From assembly GCF_022763305.1 (NCBI RefSeq), contig NZ_JALEGT010000052.1:1-64000 (forward strand): a stretch of DNA of 64,000 bases. Direction: 5' to 3'. Position numbers and translations under genes: made by a program. This document shows positions 17,326 to 26,014 of the stretch, in pieces. The notes beneath the pieces are model-generated. The model did not search any database, was not told the DNA's origin, and was given only the letters and a program-made list of their open reading frames with translations. This stretch comes from Marivita sp. (GTDB lineage: Bacteria > Pseudomonadota > Alphaproteobacteria > Rhodobacterales > Rhodobacteraceae). Numbering within the stretch: the stretch's first letter is position 1; each line of letters starts with the position of its first letter.

Positions 17326-17527
17326 GGTGTCGCTCCTTTGGTGCAGTTCAAATCAGGGCTGTAAAGTAGACGTCATACCGTTTGCTTTCAAGCGGCTTTT
17401 CGGCGGAACCAAGCCGATGCCTGACGGGTTTCCTTGCGAAGAAGGACGGCCGTTCGCACATGCCCAGCATGCCGGCGCTGCAGGGGCGCGGGGCCGGTCC
17501 ATGAAGGATAAGGGGGTCGTCGTGCCA

Positions 17528-18364
17528 ATGAAATATCTGATCATACTGGCGGTTGTGGTTGCCGGAGGTCTGGGAGTGTGGGTCTTCTCGCAATCCGGGA
17601 CTGCGCCACAGGTCGCGGACACCGGCCCTGACGCGGTGCAGCAGAGCAGCGAAACGCCAGCCGAGCCGGACAGCGGTTCGGTCGATGCGCCGCAGGTGGA
17701 CGCCGAGCCGACACTGGAAAGAACGCTCGACGAGACAGCCGACGCGGTGGAGTCCGCCACGGCCGATGCCGTCGAGGCTGCAGGCGATCTGGCCGAGTCG
17801 GCAAGCAACGCGTTGGAAGAGGCTGCGGATCGCGTGAACGAAGCTGCCATCGAAGCGGCCGACGCGGTGGAGGAGGCGATCGACACGGCCACCGGATCGG
17901 ATGTCGAGGCACCGGATGCCCCTGCCGACACTCCGGAGACTGCGGCGGACACAGTTGCGGTCGATGGGGCCGGGGCCTCTGACGCGCCCGCGCCGGACCC
18001 GGTCGAAGAGGTAAGCGAGCCCGCAACAGGGTCTACCGAGAGCGCGGCTGATCCGGTTGATGAAACAGGTCAAGACGCGCAAGCACCGGACGAGTCCACG
18101 AGTGAACCGGTCGCTGAGGAAATGCGGGACGCGCCAGCATCGACGGAGGCCGGTTCTGACGAAGCCAGGGATGCACCGCAGAGCATCGAAGAGGCCTTCT
18201 CGGTGGATGGCTTCGATTACGACCGCGCTATCGCCTATATCGACCAATCCGAGATGTCGATGGTGCTCAAGGCCTCGACAAAGGCCGCGCTGGATCAGGT
18301 TCGGGACAGCCCCGATCAACTGCGGGATCTGTTGCTGACCTTGCGCGACCAACTTGGTCTTTGA
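17528..18364 (+). CDS. membrane-anchored Ala/Glu-rich low-complexity protein
   Basis: I do not recognise this 278-residue protein. It begins with one hydrophobic helix (MKYLIILAVVVAGGLGVWVF), followed by about 190 residues very rich in Ala, Glu, Asp, Ser and Pro, with coiled-coil-like ADAVE/AAD repeats. A compact, conserved-looking C-terminal domain of about 60 residues follows (from SVDGFDYDRAIAYID). The start is uncertain: ATG at 17501 (eight residues longer plus one) is an alternative and neither has a strong ribosome site. The topology suggests an anchored periplasmic spacer protein. Confidence 0.65.
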   Translation: MKYLIILAVVVAGGLGVWVFSQSGTAPQVADTGPDAVQQSSETPAEPDSGSVDAPQVDAEPTLERTLDETADAVESATADAVEAAGDLAESASNALEEAADRVNEAAIEAADAVEEAIDTATGSDVEAPDAPADTPETAADTVAVDGAGASDAPAPDPVEEVSEPATGSTESAADPVDETGQDAQAPDESTSEPVAEEMRDAPASTEAGSDEARDAPQSIEEAFSVDGFDYDRAIAYIDQSEMSMVLKASTKAALDQVRDSPDQLRDLLLTLRDQLGL

Positions 18365-18382
18365 CCAGATTGGCCAGGACAT

Positions 18383-18421
18383 GAAAAGCTCCGCGTCAGA
18401 GTGTCTGACGCGGGGCTTTTC
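18383..18421. terminator. bidirectional rho-independent terminator
   Basis: An 18-bp stem with one G-U pair (18383-18400 with 18404-18421) closes a 3-base loop; the arms begin GAAAAGC and end GCTTTTC, giving T-runs on both strands. It lies between the convergent Ala-rich protein gene and the ferredoxin reductase gene. A further 8-bp inverted repeat (ATCAATAT/ATATTGAT, 18427-18453) follows on the reductase side. Confidence 0.88.
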
Positions 18422-18461
18422 AATTTATCAATATATTACGCTTCGATATTGATGTGGCGCC

Positions 18462-19322
18462 TTAATCAAGAAACGCCTTTTCGACCACATAGGTCTTGGG
18501 ATCGGAATTTGCACCTTCCTCAAGCCCGTAACCTTCGAGCATGTCCTTGATCTCGAGGTTGAAGGCGAGGTTGCCGCAGACCATCGCGCGGTCGGTCTCC
18601 GGGCTGATCACCGGCACATCCAGATCCGCGAAACACTCGCCCGAGCGCATCAGATCGGTGATGCGGCCCATCTTGGGGCTCTCTTCGCGGGTGGTGGTCG
18701 GGTAGTAGCGCAGCTTGTCGGCAAAGCCTTCGCCGATCAGTTCGGCCAGCAATTCGTCGCTGCGAATGGTGTCGATCAGTTCCTTGCCATATTGCAGCTC
18801 GCCCACTTCGCGGCAGGTGTGGGTGAGGATGACTTCGTCGTAATCCTCGTAGGTCTGCGGGTCACGCAACAACGAGGCAAAAGGCGCGATCCCGGTGCCG
18901 GTGGCGAAAAGCCAGAGCCGCTTGCCCGGCAGCAGCGCGTCGTGCACCAGCGTGCCCACGGGTTTGGGGCGCAGGATGATCTGGTCGCCCGGCTGGATGT
19001 GCTGAAGGCGGCTGGTGAGCGGGCCGTCCTGCACCTTGATCGAGTAGAACTCCAGCTCCTCGTCCCAGGCGGGCGAGGCGATGGAATAGGCGCGCAGCAG
19101 GGGCTTTTCCTTGCCGGTCTTTTCGTCCGTCTGCATCAGACCGATCATCACGAATTCACCCGAGCGGAACCGCAGCGATGCAGGCCGTGTGACCCGGAAG
19201 GAAAACAGCCGGTCTGTCCAGTGTTTGACCGATGTCACGGTCTGCGCATCTGGAACGGCAAGGGTCTTGGCGGCGGGCGCTTTGGTGGCTGTGGCTTCGG
19301 TCACGGGTGTCAACTCTGTCAT
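18462..19322 (-). CDS. fpr: ferredoxin--NADP+ reductase
   Basis: The 286-residue flavoenzyme moves electrons between NADPH and ferredoxin or flavodoxin. The FAD-binding RAYSIASP motif is at about 77-84, the NADP-binding region has ATGTGIAPFASLLRDP, and the C-terminus ends VEKAFLD, as in bacterial (subclass I) Fpr. An N-terminal Thr/Ala-rich extension of about 25 residues precedes the fold. The start ATG follows AAGGAT. It lies just downstream of the sulfite operon on the same strand (119 bp gap) and is a plausible source of reduced ferredoxin for CysI; that link is inference. Confidence 0.92.
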   Translation of the reverse strand: MTELTPVTEATATKAPAAKTLAVPDAQTVTSVKHWTDRLFSFRVTRPASLRFRSGEFVMIGLMQTDEKTGKEKPLLRAYSIASPAWDEELEFYSIKVQDGPLTSRLQHIQPGDQIILRPKPVGTLVHDALLPGKRLWLFATGTGIAPFASLLRDPQTYEDYDEVILTHTCREVGELQYGKELIDTIRSDELLAELIGEGFADKLRYYPTTTREESPKMGRITDLMRSGECFADLDVPVISPETDRAMVCGNLAFNLEIKDMLEGYGLEEGANSDPKTYVVEKAFLD

Positions 19323-19440
19323 GTTATCCTTACCGGTTCGTGTAAACCGGTCCCTTACATCTATCTTTGATTTACATCAGACGAAACCCGCCCATGGTCG
19401 CAGGGACCGGGCGGGTGGTCTTTTGGGTCGCAGTTTTGTG

Positions 19441-19836
19441 TCAGGCGGCGAGGCCGCGCAGGCGCGACTGGTAGTCATGGGCGCGCCAGTCGGCGCGGGC
19501 CAGCCATTGGTCCTCGGGCTGACGGGCGGCGAGATCGTCGCTGATTTCCACGTCGTCAAAGCCCGAGCGGCGGGCCATGGCGTATTGGTCGGCGATCACG
19601 TGGCCTTGCGCGCGCAGACGGCCCTTGAAGCCCTGCTGACGGATCAGGCGGGCGAGTGTGAAACCGCGCCCATCGGCAAAGCTGGGAAAGGCGATGCGCA
19701 CCAGTTCCTTACCGATGAGCAGGCATTTGAGCCGTGCTGGATCGGTGTCGGGGGCGAGGTCGATGCGCGCCTCGGGGTCGATCCAGCGGGCGGGATCGTC
19801 GGAGAGAAAGCCGGTGTCGTCGATGAGAACGGTCAT
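19441..19836 (-). CDS. DUF934 protein of the sulfite assimilation operon
   Basis: This 131-residue protein matches the DUF934 family found in alphaproteobacterial and other sulfate-assimilation operons. The conserved core is VRIAFPSFADGRGFTLARLI (about 57-76), followed by LRAQGHVIADQYAMARRSGF. The ATG at 19836 is preceded by AAGGAG with 8-base spacing and overlaps the cysH stop as ATGA. Its biochemical role is not established; the operon position supports a role in sulfite reduction. It is the last gene of the operon. Confidence 0.87.
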   Translation of the reverse strand: MTVLIDDTGFLSDDPARWIDPEARIDLAPDTDPARLKCLLIGKELVRIAFPSFADGRGFTLARLIRQQGFKGRLRAQGHVIADQYAMARRSGFDDVEISDDLAARQPEDQWLARADWRAHDYQSRLRGLAA

Positions 19837-20597
19837 GATGTGGCTCCTTTTGAGGAATGCAGCCCGCATTCGGTTTTGCCCAGACCGCGCCAGCGCCCGG
19901 CGCGGGGATCTTCGCCCTTGGCCACGCGGGTGGTGCAGGGGGCGCAGCCGATGGACGGGTAGCCGCGCGCCACCAGCGGGTGGCGGGGCAGGTTGTGCGT
20001 GTCGAGATGCGCCGCGATGCGGGCGGGTTTCCAGTCGATCAGCGGGTTGATCTTGATCCGCGCGGTGCCGTCGTCGAGGTCGAAATAGTGCAGGCCCTGA
20101 CGGGTCTGTGCCTGATGCCGTTTGCGCCCGGTGATCCAGGCGTCATGGCCCTGAAGCGCTTCGTTGATCGGCTGCGTCTTGCGCAGGTCGCAGCAGGCGT
20201 CGGGATTGCTGAAGCGCAGCGCGCCGTACGGATCGACCGCGTCAACCGTACTTTTGGCGGCGCGGATCACCTGCACATTGGTGAGGCCCAGATGATCGGC
20301 CAAGTCCTGCTGATACGTCAGGGTTTCCTCAAACAGCAGCGCGGTGTCGATGAAGAGCACCGGCAGGTCGCGGTCGATCTGAGCGATCAGGTGCAGGAGC
20401 ACCGCCGAGTCCGCGCCGAAGCTCGACACCATAGCCACGCGGTCGAAGATGCCACGCGTCAGCACGGCTTCGAGCAGGTAGGAGGTGCCGAAATGGCGAT
20501 AGCGCGCGTTCAGGTCGGCGACGCGATCCTGCGCGGCCATGCGCTCATCAAGCGCGGGCGCGCTTTCTTCGCTGGATTGGTGCCCAAGCTGCAGCAT
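19833..20597 (-). CDS. cysH: phosphoadenylyl/adenylyl-sulfate reductase
   Basis: The 254-residue enzyme reduces activated sulfate to sulfite. The PP-loop-like motif is SSFGADSAVLLHL (about 59-71). The cysteine pattern CC (in NPDACCDLRK), CAPC (in SIGCAPCT) and C (in ECGLH) is that of the Fe4S4-containing APS-type reductases rather than enterobacterial PAPS reductase. The start may be ATG at 20597 or the adjacent GTG at 20600; both overlap the cysI stop. No sulfate adenylyltransferase genes are in the window. Confidence 0.92.
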   Translation of the reverse strand: MLQLGHQSSEESAPALDERMAAQDRVADLNARYRHFGTSYLLEAVLTRGIFDRVAMVSSFGADSAVLLHLIAQIDRDLPVLFIDTALLFEETLTYQQDLADHLGLTNVQVIRAAKSTVDAVDPYGALRFSNPDACCDLRKTQPINEALQGHDAWITGRKRHQAQTRQGLHYFDLDDGTARIKINPLIDWKPARIAAHLDTHNLPRHPLVARGYPSIGCAPCTTRVAKGEDPRAGRWRGLGKTECGLHSSKGATS

Positions 20598-22270
20598 CAC
20601 GCGGCCTTCTGTTTCTTGTCGCTCTCGCCATAAAGCGCGGTCTTGAACGGGGTCATGCCCACGCGGCGGAACGTGTCGATGAACGTCTCGTCCGCGCTGA
20701 GGCGTTCGGACAGGTAGGTATCCACGATCCGTTCGATGGCGGGCACGATCTCATCCGCCGAAAAGCCCGGCCCGGTGCGCTGACCGATGGCGGCGGTTTC
20801 GGTGTGATCGCCACCCAGCGTGATCTGGTAGTTCTCAACCCCTGCGCGGTCGAGACCGAGAATGCCGATATGCCCGACGTGGTGATGCCCGCAGGCGTTG
20901 ATGCAGCCCGAGATCTTGATCTTCAGATCGCCCACCTCGTGCTCCAGCTTGAGCTGGTCGAAGCGGGTTGCAATCTCTTGTGCGATCGGGATCGAGCGGG
21001 CCGTGGCCAGCGCGCAGTAATCCATGCCGGGGCAGGCGATGATGTCGCTGATCTTGCCGATATTGGCCGTCGCGAGGCCCGCTGCCTTGAGGGCAGCATG
21101 GATCGCAGGCAGGTCGGCCTTGTGCACATGCGGGAGCACGACGTTCTGTTCGTGGCTGATGCGCAGCTCGTCGTGTCCATAGCGCTCCGCCAGATCGGCC
21201 ATCACGCGCATCTGGTCGGCGGTTGCATCACCCGGCGTTGCGCCATGCGCCTTGAGGCTGATCTGCGCAATGGCATGGCCCGGCGCGCGGTGGGCGCTGA
21301 GATTGGTGTCCGCCCAGGAGCGGAACACGGGATCGTTGGCGTAGGCGCGGTCAAACGGGCCGGTGTCGCGGTCTGCGAATGCGGGCGGCGCGAAGTCCGC
21401 CTTGATCTGCGCGAAGAGCTGCTGATCCACACCGGTGAAGGCGGGGCGCAGGAGCGCGAACCGCTCTTCGACGCGCGCGCGGATGTCGTCGATACCATGC
21501 TCGTGCACGGTGATCTTGATACGGCTCTTGTACTTGTTGTCGCGACGGCCCAGCAGGTTCCAGACGCTGACCACCGCTTCGAGATAGGGCAGAAGATCGG
21601 TCTCGGGCAGGAAGTCACGGACGACCTTGCCGATCATGGGCGTGCGGCCCAGACCGCCGCCGACGATCACTTCGAAGCCCGGTTCACCCGCATCGTTGCG
21701 CACCATGCGCAGGCCGATGTCGTGGGCCTTGGTCACGGCCCGATCATTGGGTGAGCCGGTGACGGCGATCTTGAACTTGCGTGGGAGGAACTGGAATTCC
21801 GGGTGGTCGGTGGACCACTGGCGGATCAACTCGGCCACCGGGCGCGGGTCTGCAATCTCGTCTGCGGCAGCACCTGCGAAATGGTCGGCGGTCACGTTGC
21901 GGATCGTGTCGCCGGAGGTCTGGATCGCGTGCATCTGCACCTCGGCCAGCGCGTCGAGCATATCCGGCACATCACGCAGTTGCGGCCAGTTGAACTGGAT
22001 ATTCTGGCGCGTGGTGAAGTGGCCATAGCCCTTGTCCCACCGCTCGGCGATGTAGGCAAGCTGGCGCATCTGGGCGCTGTTCAGCGTGCCATAGGGGATT
22101 GCCACGCGCAGCATGTAGGCGTGCAGTTGCAGGTACAGCCCGTTCATCAGGCGCAGCGGCTTGAACTCGTCTTCGGTCAGGCTGCCGTCGATACGGCGTT
22201 CGACCTGCGCACGGAACTGGGCGTTGCGCTCGGCCACGAAGGCGGCGTCAAAATCGGTATAGCGGTACAT
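20597..22270 (-). CDS. cysI: assimilatory sulfite reductase, siroheme/Fe4S4 subunit
   Basis: This 557-residue hemoprotein reduces sulfite to sulfide (nitrite is also possible). The two duplicated nitrite/sulfite reductase half domains are recognisable. The siroheme-Fe4S4 cysteines appear as CPGMDYC and, 30-odd residues later, CINAC in KIKISGCINACGHHH. No CysJ flavoprotein gene is present nearby, which fits a ferredoxin-dependent type. The ATG at 22270 shares its A with the stop of DUF2849 (TGATG), so translation is coupled. A longer open frame to 22489 is antisense-like extension. Confidence 0.92.
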   Translation of the reverse strand: MYRYTDFDAAFVAERNAQFRAQVERRIDGSLTEDEFKPLRLMNGLYLQLHAYMLRVAIPYGTLNSAQMRQLAYIAERWDKGYGHFTTRQNIQFNWPQLRDVPDMLDALAEVQMHAIQTSGDTIRNVTADHFAGAAADEIADPRPVAELIRQWSTDHPEFQFLPRKFKIAVTGSPNDRAVTKAHDIGLRMVRNDAGEPGFEVIVGGGLGRTPMIGKVVRDFLPETDLLPYLEAVVSVWNLLGRRDNKYKSRIKITVHEHGIDDIRARVEERFALLRPAFTGVDQQLFAQIKADFAPPAFADRDTGPFDRAYANDPVFRSWADTNLSAHRAPGHAIAQISLKAHGATPGDATADQMRVMADLAERYGHDELRISHEQNVVLPHVHKADLPAIHAALKAAGLATANIGKISDIIACPGMDYCALATARSIPIAQEIATRFDQLKLEHEVGDLKIKISGCINACGHHHVGHIGILGLDRAGVENYQITLGGDHTETAAIGQRTGPGFSADEIVPAIERIVDTYLSERLSADETFIDTFRRVGMTPFKTALYGESDKKQKAA

Positions 22271-22572
22271 CAGAACACCTCGGACTGTTTGCCGTGGGGG
22301 TAATTGGAGGGGCCGCGCATGCGGAACGCCTCGCGGAAATGGGTGGGCTCGGGGCCGGATTTGCCAGGGCTGACGTCGGCCAGATAGACTCCGACCACCT
22401 CGGAGGTGCGGGCGCTGGCGTCGATCAGGCGGATTTGTGCGTCGGCCTCGTCGGTCAGGACATCGGCGTCGGCCAAGTGCCGAGACCACGTGTCGTCCTG
22501 GGTCAGGTAGACCACATCGCCTTCAATAAGCGCGTTGGCGGTGATGACTTTCGGCGTGAAGATCGCGGGCAT
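22270..22572 (-). CDS. DUF2849 protein of the sulfite assimilation operon
   Basis: This 100-residue protein is a DUF2849 member, a family that sits almost exclusively between the SUMT and sulfite reductase genes in alphaproteobacteria. Visible features are the start KVITANALIEGDVVYLT and the end segment HFREAFRMRGPSNYPHGK. It overlaps the upstream and downstream genes by one base (TGATG) on each side. Function is not known; a small accessory to the reductase or its siroheme loading is plausible. Confidence 0.87.
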   Translation of the reverse strand: MPAIFTPKVITANALIEGDVVYLTQDDTWSRHLADADVLTDEADAQIRLIDASARTSEVVGVYLADVSPGKSGPEPTHFREAFRMRGPSNYPHGKQSEVF

Positions 22573-23348
22573 CAGATCATCTCCTGAACTTGGGGCAGGG
22601 CGTGGGCGACCGCATCGCGCGGGGCCAGCCCGTACATGAGCAGCGCGGGGCCGGTGATGTCGGCCTCGGACAGAATGGCGGGCAGCGTTGCCAGAGTGGC
22701 GCTGACAATGCGCTGGTCTGCGCGGCTTGCGTTTTCGACAATGGTGACAGGCGTGGACGGGGTTGCGCCGTGCATCAGTAGACGGCCCTGAATGAACCGC
22801 GCGGCTTTCTTGGCCATGTAGATCGCGGCCACCTCGCCCTCGCGGGCGAGCGCGCGCCAGTCATGATCGGCATAGCCCTGCATGTCATGCCCGGTGATCA
22901 GGCGCACGGCGGTGTTGCGCCCGCGTTTGGTGAGCGACTGGCCAAGAGCGGCCACAGCAGCGGAGGCGGAAGTGAGGCCCGGCACGACAGTATAATCGAG
23001 ACCCGCCTCGATCACCGCGTCGAGTTCCTCGTCCAGACGGCCAAACACGGTAGGATCGCCAGCCTTGAGCCGCACGACACGCGCGCCGGTGAGAGCTTCG
23101 TTGACGATCATCGCGTTGATGTCGGCTTGCGTGACCGACGGGCCGAAGCCTTCCTTGCCTGCATTGCGCAGACGGGTCTGCGGGCCGACAAGCGCGAGGA
23201 TCTCGGCGCTGACCAGACGGTCATGGATCACGACGTCAGCCGCCTGCAACGCACGCAGGGCCTTGACCGTCAGCAGATCGGGGTCGCCGGGACCCGCGCC
23301 GACAAAGGCGACGGGCAGTGTCGGGGTCATGTGCATGTCGCGTGGCAT
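22572..23348 (-). CDS. cobA: uroporphyrinogen-III C-methyltransferase (SUMT)
   Basis: The 258-residue enzyme methylates uroporphyrinogen III to precorrin-2, the precursor of the siroheme used by CysI. Motifs include VGAGPGDPDLLTVKALRAL (about 16-34), VVRLKAGDPTVFGR and the VVPGLTSASAA loop. Only the methyltransferase domain is present; the dehydrogenase/chelatase part of CysG is absent. The ATG at 23348 follows GAGGAC. It heads the five-gene operon cobA-DUF2849-cysI-cysH-DUF934 and is divergent from an Lrp/AsnC gene. Confidence 0.92.
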   Translation of the reverse strand: MPRDMHMTPTLPVAFVGAGPGDPDLLTVKALRALQAADVVIHDRLVSAEILALVGPQTRLRNAGKEGFGPSVTQADINAMIVNEALTGARVVRLKAGDPTVFGRLDEELDAVIEAGLDYTVVPGLTSASAAVAALGQSLTKRGRNTAVRLITGHDMQGYADHDWRALAREGEVAAIYMAKKAARFIQGRLLMHGATPSTPVTIVENASRADQRIVSATLATLPAILSEADITGPALLMYGLAPRDAVAHALPQVQEMI

Positions 23349-23498
23349 CGGGTTGTCCTCTTCACCGCGTTTCTTGGCTTTAAAATAGAATTTTGTTCCG
23401 GTGTTCTGCCAGTGCCTTGCGGAAATAAGGAAATATGTTCTATGTGGCGGGTCAGCGGGGACAGGGAGTCCTCGAAACACGCGGAAAGAAGAACAGAG

Positions 23499-23954
23499 AT
23501 GAAGACCGACGACACGGACCGGAAAATTCTTGTCGAGTTGCAGACCGATGCGGCGCAGTCGCTGGACGATATTGCCCGCAAGGTGGGGTCATCGAAGACG
23601 CCTGTCTGGAACCGGATTCGCAAGATGAAGGAGGCCGGGATCATCGGCGCGCAGGTGGTGCAGCTCGATGCCGATGCGTTGGGATTCGAGGCGTGTTTCT
23701 TTGTCCTGATCCGCACCAGCGAACATGATGCCGCCTGGCAGCGGGCGTTTCTGAAGGCGCTGCAGGACCGTCCCGAAGTGCAGGAGGCGCACCGGCTGGC
23801 GGGGGATATCGATTATATCCTCAAGGTGCGGGTGAAGAACGCGCGGGCCTATGACGCGTTCTATCAGGCGCTGATTGCCGAGGTGAAGGTGCACAATGTG
23901 ACGGCGCTTCTGTCTATGGAAGAGATCAAGTCGACCACGGCGCTGCCGCTTTAG
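23499..23954 (+). CDS. Lrp/AsnC family transcriptional regulator
   Basis: The 151-residue protein has an N-terminal winged helix-turn-helix (TDRKILVELQTDAAQSLDDI, then VGSSKTPVWNRIRKMKEAGI) and a C-terminal RAM/AsnC ligand-binding domain (HRLAGDIDYILKVRVKNARA). Divergent orientation across 150 bp from the sulfite operon suggests it controls that operon. The spacer is AT-rich and holds imperfectly inverted motifs of the type AGAA-N5-TTCC near 23385 and 23424-23436, a possible operator. It is convergent with the P450 gene, 13 bp apart. Confidence 0.9.
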   Translation: MKTDDTDRKILVELQTDAAQSLDDIARKVGSSKTPVWNRIRKMKEAGIIGAQVVQLDADALGFEACFFVLIRTSEHDAAWQRAFLKALQDRPEVQEAHRLAGDIDYILKVRVKNARAYDAFYQALIAEVKVHNVTALLSMEEIKSTTALPL

Positions 23955-23967
23955 GCGGTGGCGAGGG

Positions 23968-25137
23968 TCAGTCGAGTTGCACCATCAGGCGGTCCAGCCC
24001 GTGGAAATGGTAGCTGTTGGCGTAGATTGGTGGTTCCGCGATGCGCAAATTTGGGCACCGATCCCCGAGGATTGGCAGGGCGATCTGCAATTCCAGCCGG
24101 GCCAGAGGTGCGCCGACGCAGAAATGCAAGCCGCCGCCGAAGCTGGTGTTCTGGGTGACCGGGCGGGTTGGGTCGAAGCGACGGGCGTCTGGCCATTGAT
24201 CCGGGTCGTGATTGGCTGACGCTAGGAGCAGCGCCACCTGATCGCCGCGCCGGAAGGTGTGGCCGTAGATCGTGACCTGCTCATAAGCATAGCGGGTGAA
24301 CATATGCAGGGGCGGGTCGTAACGGAGGATTTCCTCGACCGTGGCGTCGTCGATGGTCTTAGTGCCGGTCTCAAGCAGCGTCTTGATGCCGTTGCCCAGC
24401 GTGTGAACGGTGGCCTCGTGGCCCGCGTTCAGAAGCAGGATGCAGGTGGTGATCAGCTCGTCAGTAGACAGCTTTTCGCCTGCCTCTTCAGCGGCGATCA
24501 GGTGGGTGATGAGGTCGTCGCGCGGATCGCTGCGGCGGGTGTCGATATAGCGGCGCAGGAAGTCTGAGAATTCGGACGCGGCTTTGGCGGCGGCGTCTTC
24601 GGTCGCGCGGGTGCGGCTGGCCTGGTACATGGCGACCATCGCATTCGACCAGCGCAGGAGTTGCGGGGCCATATCGTCGGGCACTCCGAGCAGGCGCGCG
24701 ATGACGATCACCGGGATGGGTTGGCAGAATGTGGTGAGGATGTCGAAGGGGGTGTCCGAGGGGAACGCGTTTATTTTCTCGTGGGTTAGCGCCGTTATTT
24801 CAGGTTCCAGCGCCTTGATCCGGCGCGAGGTGAAGGCGCGCAGGACGAGGCCGCGCAGGCGGGTGTGGCGGGGGGGCTCAAGCTCCAGCATCGAATGCGC
24901 CTCGACCGCGTAGAACGGGGCGAGGTGATCGGGGATGGCTGGTGCAAGTTCGGGAGGGACTTCACGGCCAAAGCGGCGGTCGCGCAGGATGGCCTGCACC
25001 GCGCGGTGGCTGGCGGCGCAGGGCATGCCATAGTCGTCCCACCATGCCAGATCGCCCGCCGCGCGCAGGCAGTCGTAGAACGGATAGGGGTTCTGGACGA
25101 AACCGGGGTCGGTCGGGGATTGGCGAAAGCGGTGCAT
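23968..25137 (-). CDS. cytochrome P450
   Basis: The 389-residue heme monooxygenase has all class signatures: the I-helix LLNAGHEATVHTLG, the ExxR pair in EEILR, the PERF-like RRFDPTRP, and the heme-thiolate loop FGGGLHFCVGAPLAR. It is soluble and of bacterial class I length, so it needs a ferredoxin/reductase; fpr at 18462 could serve but is not linked. The start ATG at 25137 lies 15 bp after the tpiA stop, suggesting cotranscription. The substrate cannot be inferred. Confidence 0.93.
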   Translation of the reverse strand: MHRFRQSPTDPGFVQNPYPFYDCLRAAGDLAWWDDYGMPCAASHRAVQAILRDRRFGREVPPELAPAIPDHLAPFYAVEAHSMLELEPPRHTRLRGLVLRAFTSRRIKALEPEITALTHEKINAFPSDTPFDILTTFCQPIPVIVIARLLGVPDDMAPQLLRWSNAMVAMYQASRTRATEDAAAKAASEFSDFLRRYIDTRRSDPRDDLITHLIAAEEAGEKLSTDELITTCILLLNAGHEATVHTLGNGIKTLLETGTKTIDDATVEEILRYDPPLHMFTRYAYEQVTIYGHTFRRGDQVALLLASANHDPDQWPDARRFDPTRPVTQNTSFGGGLHFCVGAPLARLELQIALPILGDRCPNLRIAEPPIYANSYHFHGLDRLMVQLD

Positions 25138-25151
25138 GCCGATTGGGCGGA

Positions 25152-25889
25152 TCAGCTGTTCAGCGCGGTGACGATGGGCGCGAAATCGGCGGCTTTCAGG
25201 CTCGCGCCGCCCACCAGCGCGCCGTCCACGTCTGCCACAGCGAAAATCTCGGTCGCGTTCGAGGCTTTGACGCTGCCGCCATAGAGCAGGCGGATGGCTT
25301 GCGCGGTATCGGTGCCGAAGCGCTGGATCAGGGTGGCGCGCATGAAGCTGTGCACCTCGGCGATCTGGTCGGTGGTGGGCACCTTGCCGGTGCCGATGGC
25401 CCAGACCGGTTCGTAGGCGATGACGGTGTTCGCGCCCGTCACATCGTCGGGCAGAGAGGCGGCGAGTTGGCGGCCCACCACGTCGAGCGTTTTGCCGTCT
25501 TCGCGCTCGTCGAGGGTTTCGCCGACGCAGACGATTGCGGTCAGGTTTGCGGCCCATGCGGCGAGGGTCTTGTAGGCCACAAGCGCGTCGCTTTCACCGT
25601 GGTCGGCGCGGCGCTCGGAATGGCCAAGGATGACGTAACTCGCGCCCGCATCCTTGAGCATGGCGGCGGAGACATCGCCCGTATGGGCACCGGACGCAGC
25701 CGAGTGGCAATCCTGCCCGCCGATGGCGATCCTGCCGGCCTTCGCGGCCGCGGCGGCGATCAGCGTGGCGGGGGGGCAGATCAGCACTTCCGCCGCGCCT
25801 TCCGCGACATCCTGCAAGGCGTCCAGTTCGGCCAGCGCGGCGGTGGTTCCGTTCATCTTCCAGTTTCCGGCGGCGAGTTTGCGGCGCAT
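25152..25889 (-). CDS. tpiA: triosephosphate isomerase
   Basis: The 245-residue TIM-barrel enzyme interconverts dihydroxyacetone phosphate and glyceraldehyde 3-phosphate. The catalytic residues are visible: Lys in AAGNWKMNG, His in VILGHSERR, Glu in [12 protein letters not shown], and the phosphate loop [11 protein letters not shown]. The ATG at 25889 follows GGAG. It is divergent from the 2OG oxygenase gene by about 125 bp and is followed after 14 bp by the P450 gene. Confidence 0.95.
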   Translation of the reverse strand: MRRKLAAGNWKMNGTTAALAELDALQDVAEGAAEVLICPPATLIAAAAAKAGRIAIGGQDCHSAASGAHTGDVSAAMLKDAGASYVILGHSERRADHGESDALVAYKTLAAWAANLTAIVCVGETLDEREDGKTLDVVGRQLAASLPDDVTGANTVIAYEPVWAIGTGKVPTTDQIAEVHSFMRATLIQRFGTDTAQAIRLLYGGSVKASNATEIFAVADVDGALVGGASLKAADFAPIVTALNS

Positions 25890-26014
25890 GGGGAGGCTCC
25901 TGCTGGTGTCATCTTTGAGCCGCATCATCGCGGGCGAGGCAGCGGCGTCAAGGGCAGTTGCGTGTCTGAAGGTGGGGTGGCACAAGGCCGACCGATAGGG
26001 CAGGAGGGCGACAG

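Noticed and set aside
23349-23498. Riboswitch in front of the SUMT/sulfite operon
   Set aside because: The 150-bp divergent spacer has only a short 5' leader and no recognisable aptamer pattern; regulation by the Lrp/AsnC protein is simpler.
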